From contig NZ_OCTS01000007.1 in assembly GCF_900232865.1 (NCBI RefSeq), positions 161,377 to 225,376 of the forward strand: a stretch of DNA of 64,000 nt, read 5' to 3'. Made by a program: the position numbers and the translations under genes. Every line of letters starts with the position of its first letter. Positions within the stretch are counted from its first letter, which is position 1. This stretch comes from Corynebacterium dentalis (lineage in GTDB: Bacteria; Actinomycetota; Actinomycetes; Mycobacteriales; Mycobacteriaceae). Below the pieces are notes generated by a model. It was not told the DNA's origin. It saw nothing but the letters and a program-made list of their open reading frames with translations, and made no database searches. Positions 33,020-41,743 of this stretch are shown here, one piece after another.

Positions 33020-34411
33020 CTACAGAGCGGCGTCTGCCTTGTCGATGGCGCTATCCAGCACATCGAGGAAGAACTGCAGCTCAGCAGCGGAAGAGGTCAG
33101 CGGAGGAGCGATGTGCACGCGGTGGCCGGAGACCATTGGCCACACACCTGCTTCCTTCGCTGCCGCGCCAAGCGCGCTCATAGCCTCAGCGCCCAGCGGG
33201 GTCTTGGCCTCTTGGTCGCCCACAAATTCGAGCGCCCAGAAGAAGCCGGTGCCGCGCACGTTGCCCACGGACGGGTGCTTGTCTGTGAGCTGGCGCAGGC
33301 GTGGCTCCAAAATGCTGGAGGACAGCTCACGCACGGTGGAGTAGATGTTCTCTAGGTCGTAGACCTTCAGCGCGGCCACGCCAGGGGCGCACGCCAGTGG
33401 GTGACCGGAGTAGGTCAATCCGCCTGGGTAAGGGGTCTCGTCGAACGTGGACTTGATGGCCTCAGTCATGACCACGCCACCCAGCGGAGCGATACCAGCG
33501 TTGACGCCCTTGGCGAACGTGATCAGGTCAGGCTGGATGTCCTCGCCGCCGTTTTCGTAGGCGAACATCCGGCCCGCGCGGCCGAAGCCAACCATGACTT
33601 CGTCGGCGATCCACAGGATGCCCTTGCGGTCGCAGATCTCGCGGATGCCCTTCAGGTAGCCCTCGGGTGGGGCGATGACTCCGGAGGAGCCAACCATGGA
33701 TTCCACCATTACCGCGGCTACGTCGGACTCGAAGTCAATCGTGTCCTCGAGGTGCTGCAGCGCGCGCTCGCACTCTTCGGCCTCGGTGGTGGCGTGGAAG
33801 GCGGAGCGGTAGAGGAATGGTCCCCAGAAGTGCTTGATATCGCCGTCGGTGGTGGGGTTGCCGTGGCGGCGAGCCTCACCGGTGGCCATAATCGCGGAGC
33901 CGGTGGCGCCGTGGTAGCTGCGGTAGGCAGTCAGAATCTTCGCCTTGCCGGTGTGCTTGCGGGCCATGCGGATGGCGTGCTCCACGGCATCCGCGCCACC
34001 GTTGGTGAAGAACACGTGGGAGAAATCACCCTGTGCCTTGCGGACGATTTCCTCGGCTAGTTCGCCACGCACGTCGCTGGCGAACGCAGGGTTGAGGTTT
34101 GTGACGCGGCCCAGCTGGTTGTTGATGGCCTCGACCAGCTTGGGGTGGTTGTGCCCCAGGTTGGCGGAGACGAGCTGAGAGCCGGCGTCGAAGTAACCCT
34201 TGCCGGAGTAGTCATAAAACCACGAGCCCTGGGCCTTGGCCACGGGCAGTGGGTTGATCTTGGCTTGCGCGGACCAGCTGTGGAAGACGTGGCCGCGGTC
34301 GTTCTCACGAGTCAGCTTTTCTGCAGCCTTGGCTTCGTCAGAGCCGACGGCGATCGTCTTTCCCTGTCGATCCTCGAATTCGGTGATGGTCAATGGGAAT
34401 GATTCAGTCAT
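33020..34411 (-). CDS. Class III PLP-dependent aminotransferase
   Basis: A 463-residue omega-type aminotransferase (fold type I). It has FTNGGADAVEHAIRMAR, ILWIADEVMVGFGRAGRMF and the PLP lysine in ITFAKGVNAGIAPLG. Such enzymes act on diamines, beta-alanine or similar omega-amino compounds; the substrate is not evident. The frame opens further upstream (34498), but MTESFPLTITEF at 34411 has TACAAT 8 nt before it, a near-consensus -10, so I take a leaderless start. Confidence 0.88.
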   Translation of the reverse strand: MTESFPLTITEFEDRQGKTIAVGSDEAKAAEKLTRENDRGHVFHSWSAQAKINPLPVAKAQGSWFYDYSGKGYFDAGSQLVSANLGHNHPKLVEAINNQLGRVTNLNPAFASDVRGELAEEIVRKAQGDFSHVFFTNGGADAVEHAIRMARKHTGKAKILTAYRSYHGATGSAIMATGEARRHGNPTTDGDIKHFWGPFLYRSAFHATTEAEECERALQHLEDTIDFESDVAAVMVESMVGSSGVIAPPEGYLKGIREICDRKGILWIADEVMVGFGRAGRMFAYENGGEDIQPDLITFAKGVNAGIAPLGGVVMTEAIKSTFDETPYPGGLTYSGHPLACAPGVAALKVYDLENIYSTVRELSSSILEPRLRQLTDKHPSVGNVRGTGFFWALEFVGDQEAKTPLGAEAMSALGAAAKEAGVWPMVSGHRVHIAPPLTSSAAELQFFLDVLDSAIDKADAAL

Positions 34412-34419
34412 AGGTTCTA

Positions 34420-34425
34420 ATTGTA
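34420..34425 (-). promoter_or_regulatory. Leaderless -10 box of the aminotransferase gene
   Basis: TACAAT (5/6 to TATAAT) on the minus strand is separated by 8 nt from ATG 34411. No -35 match. Confidence 0.55.
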
Positions 34426-34498
34426 GTCCTACCTGCGGGATCTTCGCCGTTGAGCCTGGTTCTGCCAGCCTGCAGGCACCTTTACGGTGCCAAGTCAC

Positions 34499-36469
34499 CT
34501 AATTGGTGGTGGATGTGGTCTGCGAGGTTGCGCCTCGCTCGTCTTCCTTGAGTTCGACGCCAAGCTCGTCTTCATCCTCATCATCCTCAGCCCCATCGTG
34601 GAAGCCGAACCGCTTGAGCCGCTCGCGATCCGCGGCGGAGCTGGAGGCAGTCAAGCGCAGAAGCTCGGAGTAGATACCGCCAGAGACTGCCAGTTCCGCG
34701 GGCGTGCCTACTTCTTCCACGCGTCCCTGATCCAGGGTGACGATGATGTCCACATTCGCGATCGTGGACAGCCGGTGGGCGATGACCAGCGTGGTGCGCC
34801 CCACCATGAGCTTTTCCAGACCGGCCTGGACTACACGCTCGGCCTTGGTGTCTAGGGCGGAGGTTGCCTCGTCCAGCACCAGAACGGGGGCGTCCTTGAG
34901 CATTGCTCGAGCCACCGCGATGCGTTGCTTCTGTCCACCGGATAGGCGCAGGCCTCGCTCGCCGATGAGGGTGTCATAGCCTTGGGCGAAGTTGGAGATG
35001 AAATCGTGCGCATAGGCCTTCTTGGCCACTGCCTCGATTTCCTCCTGGGTGGCATCCGGACGGGCGTAGGCAATGTTTTCCCGGACTGTGCCGGAGAACA
35101 GTGCGGGCTCCTGGAAGACCACGCCCACGGAGCTGCGCAGCTCCGAGGCGGTGGTGTCTGAGAGCTCCTGGCCGCACACGCGCAGCGCGCCGCTGGTGGG
35201 GGAGTAGAGCCCCAGCAGGAGGTTGACCAGCGTGGACTTACCGCCGCCGGACTCACCGACTAGAGCGATCTTTTGTCCCTTGGAGGCGGAGAAGGACACG
35301 TTGTGGATCACGGGCTCGCCCTCTATGTATTCGAAGGTGACGTCGTCGAACTCAATGACCGGCCCGGTTGCCGGCGCCTGCATACGAGGACGCACGGACG
35401 CGTTGACGTCTGCCTCGGAGATGCTCATCGCACCACTCGGACGGGAGGCATCTACCAGCACCGGGTTGGCGGACTTTTCCTCGAGCTCGTCCATGGCCTT
35501 GAAGTAATCGATGGAACCGGCAGCCGCGCGCTGGGCGGTGTCCACCAACCAGCTCATCATTTGTGCTGGCTGGCGGGCCATCACCACGAACTGCAGCAGC
35601 AGAACCATGTCGCCCAGGCTGAAGTGCCCGGTCAGCGTGCGCCAGAACAAGGTGAAGTAGATGGCGCAGAAGATCAGGTTCATGATGCCCAGGCGGATGA
35701 TGTCCATCATGTGCCAGTACCGCGACTGCCCGCGGGTCAGGTTCACTACGTTGCTGAAGTGCTTCTGGAACAGGCTGAGCTCTCGCAGCTCGGTGACGAA
35801 GGACTTCACCACCTTCACCTGGCCCACTACCTCGGCGAAGCGGCCCTGGGCGAGGTCGATGTTGGAGTTCTTTTCCTTCTCCCACACCATCCACTTCTTG
35901 GAGGTCAGCGTGGTGAAGTAGAGGTACATCGGGAAGATGATGGCCAGCAGCAGAGCCAGCGGCCAGTAGTAGGCGGCGGTTATGCCCAGAATCATCACCA
36001 CTGTCAGCAACATGGAGAAGAAGTTGTTGGCAAAAGAGTTGACGAAGTCCGTCAGACCTAAAATGGAGCGGTCCAGGCGGGAGATGATGGTGCCCGTGAC
36101 CTGGTTGTCGTAGTAGCTCTGTGGCAAGGACAGCAGCTTGGCGTAGTAGCGATCAGACAGGATCTGGCGCATGCGAGTAGACAGCACATCGCCGAACCAG
36201 CCACCCACGTTGCGCACAACCGTGCTGGTCAGCTCCACTGCCAGCAGAGCCAGAGCGATCCACATGATGCTCTTCATGGCGGCTTCGGCAGGGGAATCGT
36301 TGCGCAACGTTTCCACGATCACATCGGTGGCTCGCCCCACCAGGAATGGCGTGGCCAGCGCCAGCAGAGCCGTGACCACGGAGCTGATCATCACCAGCAC
36401 ATAGAAGGGCCACAGCTCACGGGTAAAACGAAGAATTCTGGAAAAGGCCTTGAACATACGGGCAAGCAT
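34499..36469 (-). CDS. ABC exporter, fused membrane and ATPase domains
   Basis: A half-transporter of about 656 residues. Six membrane segments occupy the first 300, then a linker and the nucleotide-binding domain with Walker A GESGGGKST, signature LSGGQKQR, Walker B VLVLDEATSALD and the H-loop in IAHRLSTI. The acidic C-terminal tail (DEDEDELGVELKEDE) is unusual. Substrate is unknown; the fold matches lipid- or drug-export types. Start is uncertain: ATG 36469 has ggtgg about 6 nt upstream, GTG 36478 and ATG 36457 are alternatives. It is transcribed after the C-S lyase gene with a 23-bp gap. Confidence 0.9.
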   Translation of the reverse strand: MLARMFKAFSRILRFTRELWPFYVLVMISSVVTALLALATPFLVGRATDVIVETLRNDSPAEAAMKSIMWIALALLAVELTSTVVRNVGGWFGDVLSTRMRQILSDRYYAKLLSLPQSYYDNQVTGTIISRLDRSILGLTDFVNSFANNFFSMLLTVVMILGITAAYYWPLALLLAIIFPMYLYFTTLTSKKWMVWEKEKNSNIDLAQGRFAEVVGQVKVVKSFVTELRELSLFQKHFSNVVNLTRGQSRYWHMMDIIRLGIMNLIFCAIYFTLFWRTLTGHFSLGDMVLLLQFVVMARQPAQMMSWLVDTAQRAAAGSIDYFKAMDELEEKSANPVLVDASRPSGAMSISEADVNASVRPRMQAPATGPVIEFDDVTFEYIEGEPVIHNVSFSASKGQKIALVGESGGGKSTLVNLLLGLYSPTSGALRVCGQELSDTTASELRSSVGVVFQEPALFSGTVRENIAYARPDATQEEIEAVAKKAYAHDFISNFAQGYDTLIGERGLRLSGGQKQRIAVARAMLKDAPVLVLDEATSALDTKAERVVQAGLEKLMVGRTTLVIAHRLSTIANVDIIVTLDQGRVEEVGTPAELAVSGGIYSELLRLTASSSAADRERLKRFGFHDGAEDDEDEDELGVELKEDERGATSQTTSTTN

Positions 36470-36492
36470 AACTGCCACCCAGACAAGAGTTG

Positions 36493-37701
36493 CTACTGAA
36501 GGTTGCGCACGGCTGCACCTTTGCGGTCCAGGGCCTCATTCAGGATCTCTCGGGAGGTGGCAAAGTTCAGGCGAATGTGCCCGTCGCGCCCCAGATCAAA
36601 CACCGATCCCTCGGACACAGCGACCCGCGCCGTCTCCAGCAGGGTCTTGGCCGGCTGGATCGCCAAACCGGGCACTGCGGAAACATCAATCCACAGCAGG
36701 TAGCTGGCCTGCGGGCGGATGAACGTAGCACCCGGGAGCACCTCTGGGATGCGCTCTTCTAGTAGGTCCAGGTTGCCGTTCAAGTAGGCCACTTCCTCGT
36801 CCAGCCACTCGCGGCCTTCGTTGTAGGCCGTCGCCGCAGCGATCAGGCCTAGCGTGGATGCCTCACCCGTGCGCAGGTTGTGCACGTTCGCCATCTTTTC
36901 GCGATCCGAAGGATTGGTGAAGATCATCTGCGCGCAGTGCAGGCCCGCGGTATTCCAGCCCTTGGAAGTGGCCGTTACCGTCACAGTCAGCTCCGCAGCC
37001 CTCTCACTCAAAGATGCGGTAGGGATGTGCGTGGCGCCCGGGTATACGATCGGCGCGTGAATCTCGTCAGAGATAATTCGCACGCCGTAGGTATCCGCTA
37101 GCTCCACGATGCGGTTCAGTTCCTCTGCACGGAAAGCCCTGCCCAGAGGGTTATACGGGCTGCACAGTATCAGCGCGCCCACTGGCTGCTCGGCATCCTC
37201 GGCGGCAAATGCCTTCTCCATGGCGTCGAAATCAAAGGTCCACTCGGACTTGCCCTCGCGCTCCACAACGATCATCGGGATATGCACGGTGGGGCGGTTC
37301 GTGGAGCGCGGCACGTCGAAGAATGGGTAGTAGGACGGCAGCGGGACGACCACGGAGGAACCGGCGGGCGTGAGCTCGTCCACAGCAACGGCCACGCCCT
37401 TGACCACGTCCGGAACTACGCGCACCCACTCGGGCTGGATCTGCCAACCAAAGCGATCCTCGCTGAATGCGGCGAGCGCCTCCTCCACGGGGCGGCCGTC
37501 CCCCTTGTAGCCGAAGTACTGGCGCTGCACCGCATCGCTAACAGCCTCAAGCACGGGCGGGCACGTATCGAAATCAGACTCGGCCACCCACAACGGCAGC
37601 ACATCCTCTGGATACCGCGTCCACTTCATGGTGCCGCGGGCGCGCAACGTGGCGACATCGGGGACGTGCAGGGATGGGGTAGTGGGTTGCGAGTTAGACA
37701 T
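36493..37701 (-). CDS. aecD: C-S lyase / cystathionine beta-lyase (AecD/PatB type)
   Basis: A 402-residue fold-type-I PLP enzyme related to AecD of C. glutamicum, which cleaves C-S bonds of cystathionine and aminoethylcysteine. Motifs: LPLWVAESDFDTCPPV at the N-terminus, CSPYNPLGRAF, ISDEIHAPIVYPG and the PLP lysine in TATSKGWNTAGL. The start 37701 (MSNSQPTTPSLHV) has TACAGT 7 nt upstream, a leaderless promoter lying inside the 3' end of the esterase gene. The esterase stop overlaps it by 8 bp. Confidence 0.85.
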   Translation of the reverse strand: MSNSQPTTPSLHVPDVATLRARGTMKWTRYPEDVLPLWVAESDFDTCPPVLEAVSDAVQRQYFGYKGDGRPVEEALAAFSEDRFGWQIQPEWVRVVPDVVKGVAVAVDELTPAGSSVVVPLPSYYPFFDVPRSTNRPTVHIPMIVVEREGKSEWTFDFDAMEKAFAAEDAEQPVGALILCSPYNPLGRAFRAEELNRIVELADTYGVRIISDEIHAPIVYPGATHIPTASLSERAAELTVTVTATSKGWNTAGLHCAQMIFTNPSDREKMANVHNLRTGEASTLGLIAAATAYNEGREWLDEEVAYLNGNLDLLEERIPEVLPGATFIRPQASYLLWIDVSAVPGLAIQPAKTLLETARVAVSEGSVFDLGRDGHIRLNFATSREILNEALDRKGAAVRNLQ

Positions 37702-39196
37702 GTTTTCTACTGTACGTTTCCAGGAAGAAGCGGCGAACAGGACCATGCGCATCCACCACGAGGTCCTCGGCACAGGTGGACATGTCGAATTGCTTAGTCA
37801 GCCGCCCAGTATCCGGATGGAAGGTGGGCCAGTCTGGTTCGCTGCCGTGGGCAAAATCCACGATCAGATGGTGGAAGCGATCCGCTAATGGCTGCAGGCG
37901 TTGCTGTGCATTGGGTCCGCAGAAGCGAGCGATGGACACGGGCGCCACGTCCAAGCAGTTAAACGCCAGCGGAATGTCCGCGCAGTGCTGGGCGTCTGTG
38001 CCGCGGGCGCGCACGTCGCCCGCACCGCCGTGGAACTCGTAGACCCAGGTGGGAGCCTGTGGGGCGTGGGCTTCCATCGTGGCCACGTCGAACTTCCGGA
38101 TCGCCGCATCGCCAATTGCCCGGCCTAGTGGACGCGGTGGTTCGATGCTGTCGCAGTACTCGCGCCAGGCCTTCTTTTCTTGTTTCGACGCTGCACTCGG
38201 CACTCCCAAACTCCTCGAGAAAAGTCGGATGGCCCTGTCTGCCAGCGCTCGGGTCACGGGGTTGCCTTCGCGGTAGGCCGTGTCCAAGCGCTCTGCTACG
38301 CCCATCCGAACGAATTCGTCACGCAGCGTGCCGATCAGCATAGGGATCGGCGGCATGTTTTCCGGGGAGTGGGGAAATAGGCCGATGGCGCAGTCATCGA
38401 AGTAGCGGCGGGCGTAGCGAGAAAATCCGTGCGCCACCTGCTCGTCGGACAAGGTGCTGACGTGCTCAAAGGACAGCGGTCCGCGCAGCGCGCGCCGGGC
38501 CATGCGGGTGCGCGCCGTCCAGGGAACGCGGGGCAGGCCTTGGGAGAGAATCACGCAGCGCTGCACCAGGTCGCGGGCGCGCGGGCTGCCCAAGGTGTAG
38601 GTGATCAGGGAGCCGCCTGCGGATTGGCCCATGGCCGTGACGTTGTGCGGGTCTCCCCCGAACGCGGAGATACTGTCCCGGATCCAGCGCAGGGCCGTGA
38701 TCAAGTCTTCAACGGCGCGGTAGTAGGGAGGCTCGGAGTTTGCCTTAGAAGAATTGGCACCGAAGTCAAAAGGAAGAGGTTCGCCTTCTAACGGCAAGAA
38801 TCCCTCGAAACGGTAGCGGTAATTCACGCTGATTACGATGCACCCGGATTCCGCGAAGGCATCGCCGCGGTACCACGGGCCGTTGGCGTGGCCGGACTGG
38901 AAGCGACCGCCGTGCACAAACACGATGACTGGCAAACCAGCCTGCGGATCCACTGGGCCGGCGGGAGCGGTGACGGACAAAGTGTGGCGGCCAATGTCCG
39001 CGTGCGGTAGGCACTCCCGTACCCCGGTGAACGGCTCGGCGGGCCGCGTGGGGCTGAATTTTTCTTTCACGGTGCGCGGCGGCTCGGCGTATTCGATGGC
39101 CGACCAGTGCGAGGCCCTGGGTCCGCTCCACCCGCGATACGTGCCTAGGTGGGTTGATACGTCCAACTCAGGATTCGGCTCTGGGGCAAGGCTCAT
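37694..39196 (-). CDS. Carboxylesterase/lipase (type B, alpha/beta hydrolase)
   Basis: A 500-residue carboxylesterase with oxyanion loop FVHGGRFQSG and nucleophile elbow GQSAGGSLI (Ser), as in the cholinesterase-like type B family. The protein has no signal peptide, so it is probably cytoplasmic. Substrate unknown. ATG 39196 has TAGGAT 8 nt upstream (leaderless), facing the divergent M3 peptidase promoter only 14 bp away. Confidence 0.88.
   Translation of the reverse strand: MSLAPEPNPELDVSTHLGTYRGWSGPRASHWSAIEYAEPPRTVKEKFSPTRPAEPFTGVRECLPHADIGRHTLSVTAPAGPVDPQAGLPVIVFVHGGRFQSGHANGPWYRGDAFAESGCIVISVNYRYRFEGFLPLEGEPLPFDFGANSSKANSEPPYYRAVEDLITALRWIRDSISAFGGDPHNVTAMGQSAGGSLITYTLGSPRARDLVQRCVILSQGLPRVPWTARTRMARRALRGPLSFEHVSTLSDEQVAHGFSRYARRYFDDCAIGLFPHSPENMPPIPMLIGTLRDEFVRMGVAERLDTAYREGNPVTRALADRAIRLFSRSLGVPSAASKQEKKAWREYCDSIEPPRPLGRAIGDAAIRKFDVATMEAHAPQAPTWVYEFHGGAGDVRARGTDAQHCADIPLAFNCLDVAPVSIARFCGPNAQQRLQPLADRFHHLIVDFAHGSEPDWPTFHPDTGRLTKQFDMSTCAEDLVVDAHGPVRRFFLETYSRKHV
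37709..37714 (-). promoter_or_regulatory. Leaderless -10 box of aecD
   Basis: TACAGT (minus strand) is 7 nt before ATG 37701, inside the end of the upstream esterase gene. It is the same hexamer and spacing as at the M3 peptidase gene. Confidence 0.5.
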
Positions 39197-39204
39197 GGTC
39201 TGCG

Positions 39205-39230
39205 ATCCTAGCGGGGAGGGTGGTTACAGT
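39205..39230. promoter_or_regulatory. Back-to-back leaderless promoters (esterase / M3 peptidase)
   Basis: TAGGAT (39210-39205, minus) lies 8 nt before the esterase ATG and TACAGT (39225-39230, plus) lies 7 nt before the peptidase ATG. The two -10 boxes are 14 bp apart and only 41 bp separate the start codons, so each promoter's upstream region is in the other gene. Confidence 0.55.
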
Positions 39231-39237
39231 GGTGACT

Positions 39238-41364
39238 ATGGAAGATTTTGTCACCCCATCAGAACTGCCTTACGAGCTCCCGGATTTTGCCCAGATTCAG
39301 GTGGACAGTCTGGTTCCCGCGTTCCGCACTGCGTTGGCGGATCACGCTGCGGAGATCGCCGCGATTGCACACAATCCGGAGGCGCCGACGTGGGAGAACA
39401 CCTTCGAGGCCCTGGAATCAGCGGGGCAGATGCTGCACAGGGTGCTGGCGATTGTGTTCAATTACGCGGGCACGATGGCCACCCCTGAGGTGCGTGAGGT
39501 AGAGGCGACCGTCTCGCCGGAGTTGGCTGCGCACGTCAGCGACATGCTGCTCAACGAGCAGCTGTGGGAGCGCGTGCAGGCGATCCCTGCTGCTCCTGAA
39601 GGCAGCGAGGAGGAGGCTTTGCAGACGTATTGGCGCCGCCGTTTCGTGCGTGGTGGCGCGAATTTGAACGCGCAGGAGCGTGAGGATCTTCGTGGTATCG
39701 ACGCCAAACTCGCCACCCTGACCACCCAATTCGGAAGCCACCTGCAAGCCTCCACTGAGGCTTCTGCGGTGTTGTTGACGGACGAGTCCTTGCTGGAAGG
39801 CCTGGACAAGGAGACACAGCGCCGGTTTGCCGAAGACGCGGCCAGTTCCGGGCAGCAGGGCTGGTTGATTCGCCTAGGTCTGCCCAGCGTACAGCCGGTG
39901 CTGGAGGAGTTGGCCAACCCTCGGGCGCGCCAACTGGTGCATGAAGCATCGCTGGGCAGGGGCGGCCAGCAGAACCAGGAGACGCTGCTGGAGATCGTCC
40001 GCCTGCGCGCCCGGCGCGCGAAGCTGCTGGGGTACGCCAATCACGCGGAATACGTCACTGAGGTGGAGACCGCGGGTTCCGTGGACGCGGTGGAGGAGCT
40101 GCTGGGGCAGCTAACGCCAGCAGCGGTGGCCAATGCGTGGGGCGAGTTCAAGCGTGCGCAGGATCAGCGGAACGTGACGCTCAGCGCTACAGAGAACGCT
40201 TCGGGGGAACACGACCAGCCGATGACCGCAGCGGACTGGCCGTACTGGTCCGCCCAGCAGCGCGCCGAGGAGCTGGACGTGGACGAGGCCGAGCTGAAGA
40301 AATACTTCGCGCTGGACCGCGTGCTGGAAGACGGCGCGTTCTTCGCCGCACAACGCTTGTACGGCATCACCGTGACTCCGCGCGATGACCTCGCTGGCTA
40401 CCACGAGGACGTGCGGGTGTGGGAAGTCCGCGAGGGGGAGGATTCGCTGAACCCCGGCGCGGAGATCGGTCTGCTGCTGACGGACATGTACGCCCGCCCC
40501 ACCAAGCGCGGCGGCGCGTGGATGAGCAGCTTTGTGGACCAGTCCAACCTGATCGGGCAGCTGCCCGTGGTGGTCAACGTCCTGAACGTGGCCAAGCCCG
40601 CCGCGGGTGAGCAGGCACTGCTGAGTATGGACGAGGTGGCTACCGTCTTCCACGAGTTCGGGCACGCCTTGCACGGACTGCTGTCCGACGTTCGTTACCC
40701 CAGCCTGTCCGGCACTTCGGTGCCACGCGACTTCGTGGAGTTCCCCTCGCAGATCAACGAGAACTGGGCGCTGGAGCCAGACGTACTGCGCAACTATGCC
40801 AAGCACGTGGACACCGGAGAACCGCTGCCGGAGCACCTGGCAGCTGCCGTGACCAAGCAGGCGCAGTGGGGACAGGGCTTTAGCACCACGGAATTTGTGG
40901 CCGCGTGCTGGCTGGATCTGGCGTGGCACAAGCTGGATGCCCAGCAGGCAGAACAGGTCACGGACGTGGAGGAATTCGAGCGCCGAGCCTTGGAAGAGGC
41001 AGGAGTGGATATGGAGTCCGCGCTGGCTCCTCGCTACCGCTCCGCGTACTTCAACCACATCTTTGCCGGTGGCTACTCCGCGGATTACTGGAGCTACCTG
41101 TGGGCAGAAGTGCTGGATGCGGACGGCTTCAAGGCCTTCGTGGATACCGGAGCGGCTCGCGGTGGCGTCGAAAATAAAGAAGAACAAGAAACGGCGATCG
41201 ATCCTGACGACGTGCGCTTCGCTGGCGACCGATTCCGTCGCATGATCCTTTCGCGCGGCGCGACCATCGATTATGACGACGCCTTCTGGATGTTCCGCGG
41301 AATGCAACGCAGCGTGGAACCACTGCTGGTGCGGCGAGGGCTGACTGGCGCCGGGGGACAGTGA
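39238..41364 (+). CDS. M3-family oligopeptidase
   Basis: A 708-residue thimet-type metallopeptidase that cleaves short peptides. The zinc motif HEFGH is at about 472-476 (VFHEFGHALHGLL), with the third ligand region INENWALE downstream and the family end segment (FAGGYSADYWSYLWAEVLDADGF). No signal peptide, hence cytoplasmic. The start 39238 (MEDFVTPSEL) has TACAGT 7 nt upstream and no Shine-Dalgarno, so leaderless; the frame is open to 39154 but that part overlaps the divergent esterase. Confidence 0.94.
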   Translation: MEDFVTPSELPYELPDFAQIQVDSLVPAFRTALADHAAEIAAIAHNPEAPTWENTFEALESAGQMLHRVLAIVFNYAGTMATPEVREVEATVSPELAAHVSDMLLNEQLWERVQAIPAAPEGSEEEALQTYWRRRFVRGGANLNAQEREDLRGIDAKLATLTTQFGSHLQASTEASAVLLTDESLLEGLDKETQRRFAEDAASSGQQGWLIRLGLPSVQPVLEELANPRARQLVHEASLGRGGQQNQETLLEIVRLRARRAKLLGYANHAEYVTEVETAGSVDAVEELLGQLTPAAVANAWGEFKRAQDQRNVTLSATENASGEHDQPMTAADWPYWSAQQRAEELDVDEAELKKYFALDRVLEDGAFFAAQRLYGITVTPRDDLAGYHEDVRVWEVREGEDSLNPGAEIGLLLTDMYARPTKRGGAWMSSFVDQSNLIGQLPVVVNVLNVAKPAAGEQALLSMDEVATVFHEFGHALHGLLSDVRYPSLSGTSVPRDFVEFPSQINENWALEPDVLRNYAKHVDTGEPLPEHLAAAVTKQAQWGQGFSTTEFVAACWLDLAWHKLDAQQAEQVTDVEEFERRALEEAGVDMESALAPRYRSAYFNHIFAGGYSADYWSYLWAEVLDADGFKAFVDTGAARGGVENKEEQETAIDPDDVRFAGDRFRRMILSRGATIDYDDAFWMFRGMQRSVEPLLVRRGLTGAGGQ

Positions 41365-41379
41365 GGCTAAGATTCAACG

Positions 41380-41637
41380 GTGATGTTTGAATGGCTGATC
41401 AACCTACCAGTGTGGTTGCAGACCCCGCTGATGGTCGCGGTGGTGCTGCTCATCACGGCGATCGTGGGATGGGGGCTCAATGCACTGATGTGGAGGGTGA
41501 TTCCGCCGAACCACGAGGAACGTGCGATGCTGGGCATTGATACCGTGCCGAATCAGCCAACGTCAGCCACAGATCCGGAGCGCATCGCGCCAGTAGTAAA
41601 CACGCCGCAAGAATCCACTCCCCGAAAGGACCGCTAG
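41380..41637 (+). CDS. Small single-pass membrane protein
   Basis: 85 residues: one membrane segment (PLMVAVVLLITAIVGWGLNALMW) then a polar tail ending in ESTPRKDR. No family recognised. Starts GTG 41380 or ATG 41383; TAAGAT at 41368-41373 is 6 or 9 nt before them. It follows the M3 peptidase by 15 bp and precedes a 28-residue membrane peptide by 3 bp. Confidence 0.65.
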   Translation: MMFEWLINLPVWLQTPLMVAVVLLITAIVGWGLNALMWRVIPPNHEERAMLGIDTVPNQPTSATDPERIAPVVNTPQESTPRKDR

Positions 41638-41640
41638 AAC

Positions 41641-41727
41641 ATGAAGCACCATTCCAAGGTCCGCCAGGCACTGATCCTGCTGATCGTGCTGCTCGTGGTG
41701 GCGTGGATCGCCACGCAAATCTTCTAG
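41641..41727 (+). CDS. 28-residue membrane peptide
   Basis: ATG 41641 opens a frame of 28 residues beginning MKHHSKVRQ, followed by a hydrophobic stretch ALILLIVLLVVAWIA and ending QIF. aaagga lies 11 nt before the ATG, inside the previous gene's end. It is too short for family assignment; small single-pass peptides of this type often interact with membrane enzymes. Conservation in relatives would decide whether it is real. Confidence 0.55.
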   Translation: MKHHSKVRQALILLIVLLVVAWIATQIF

Positions 41728-41743
41728 CCGAACCAGCTACTCG

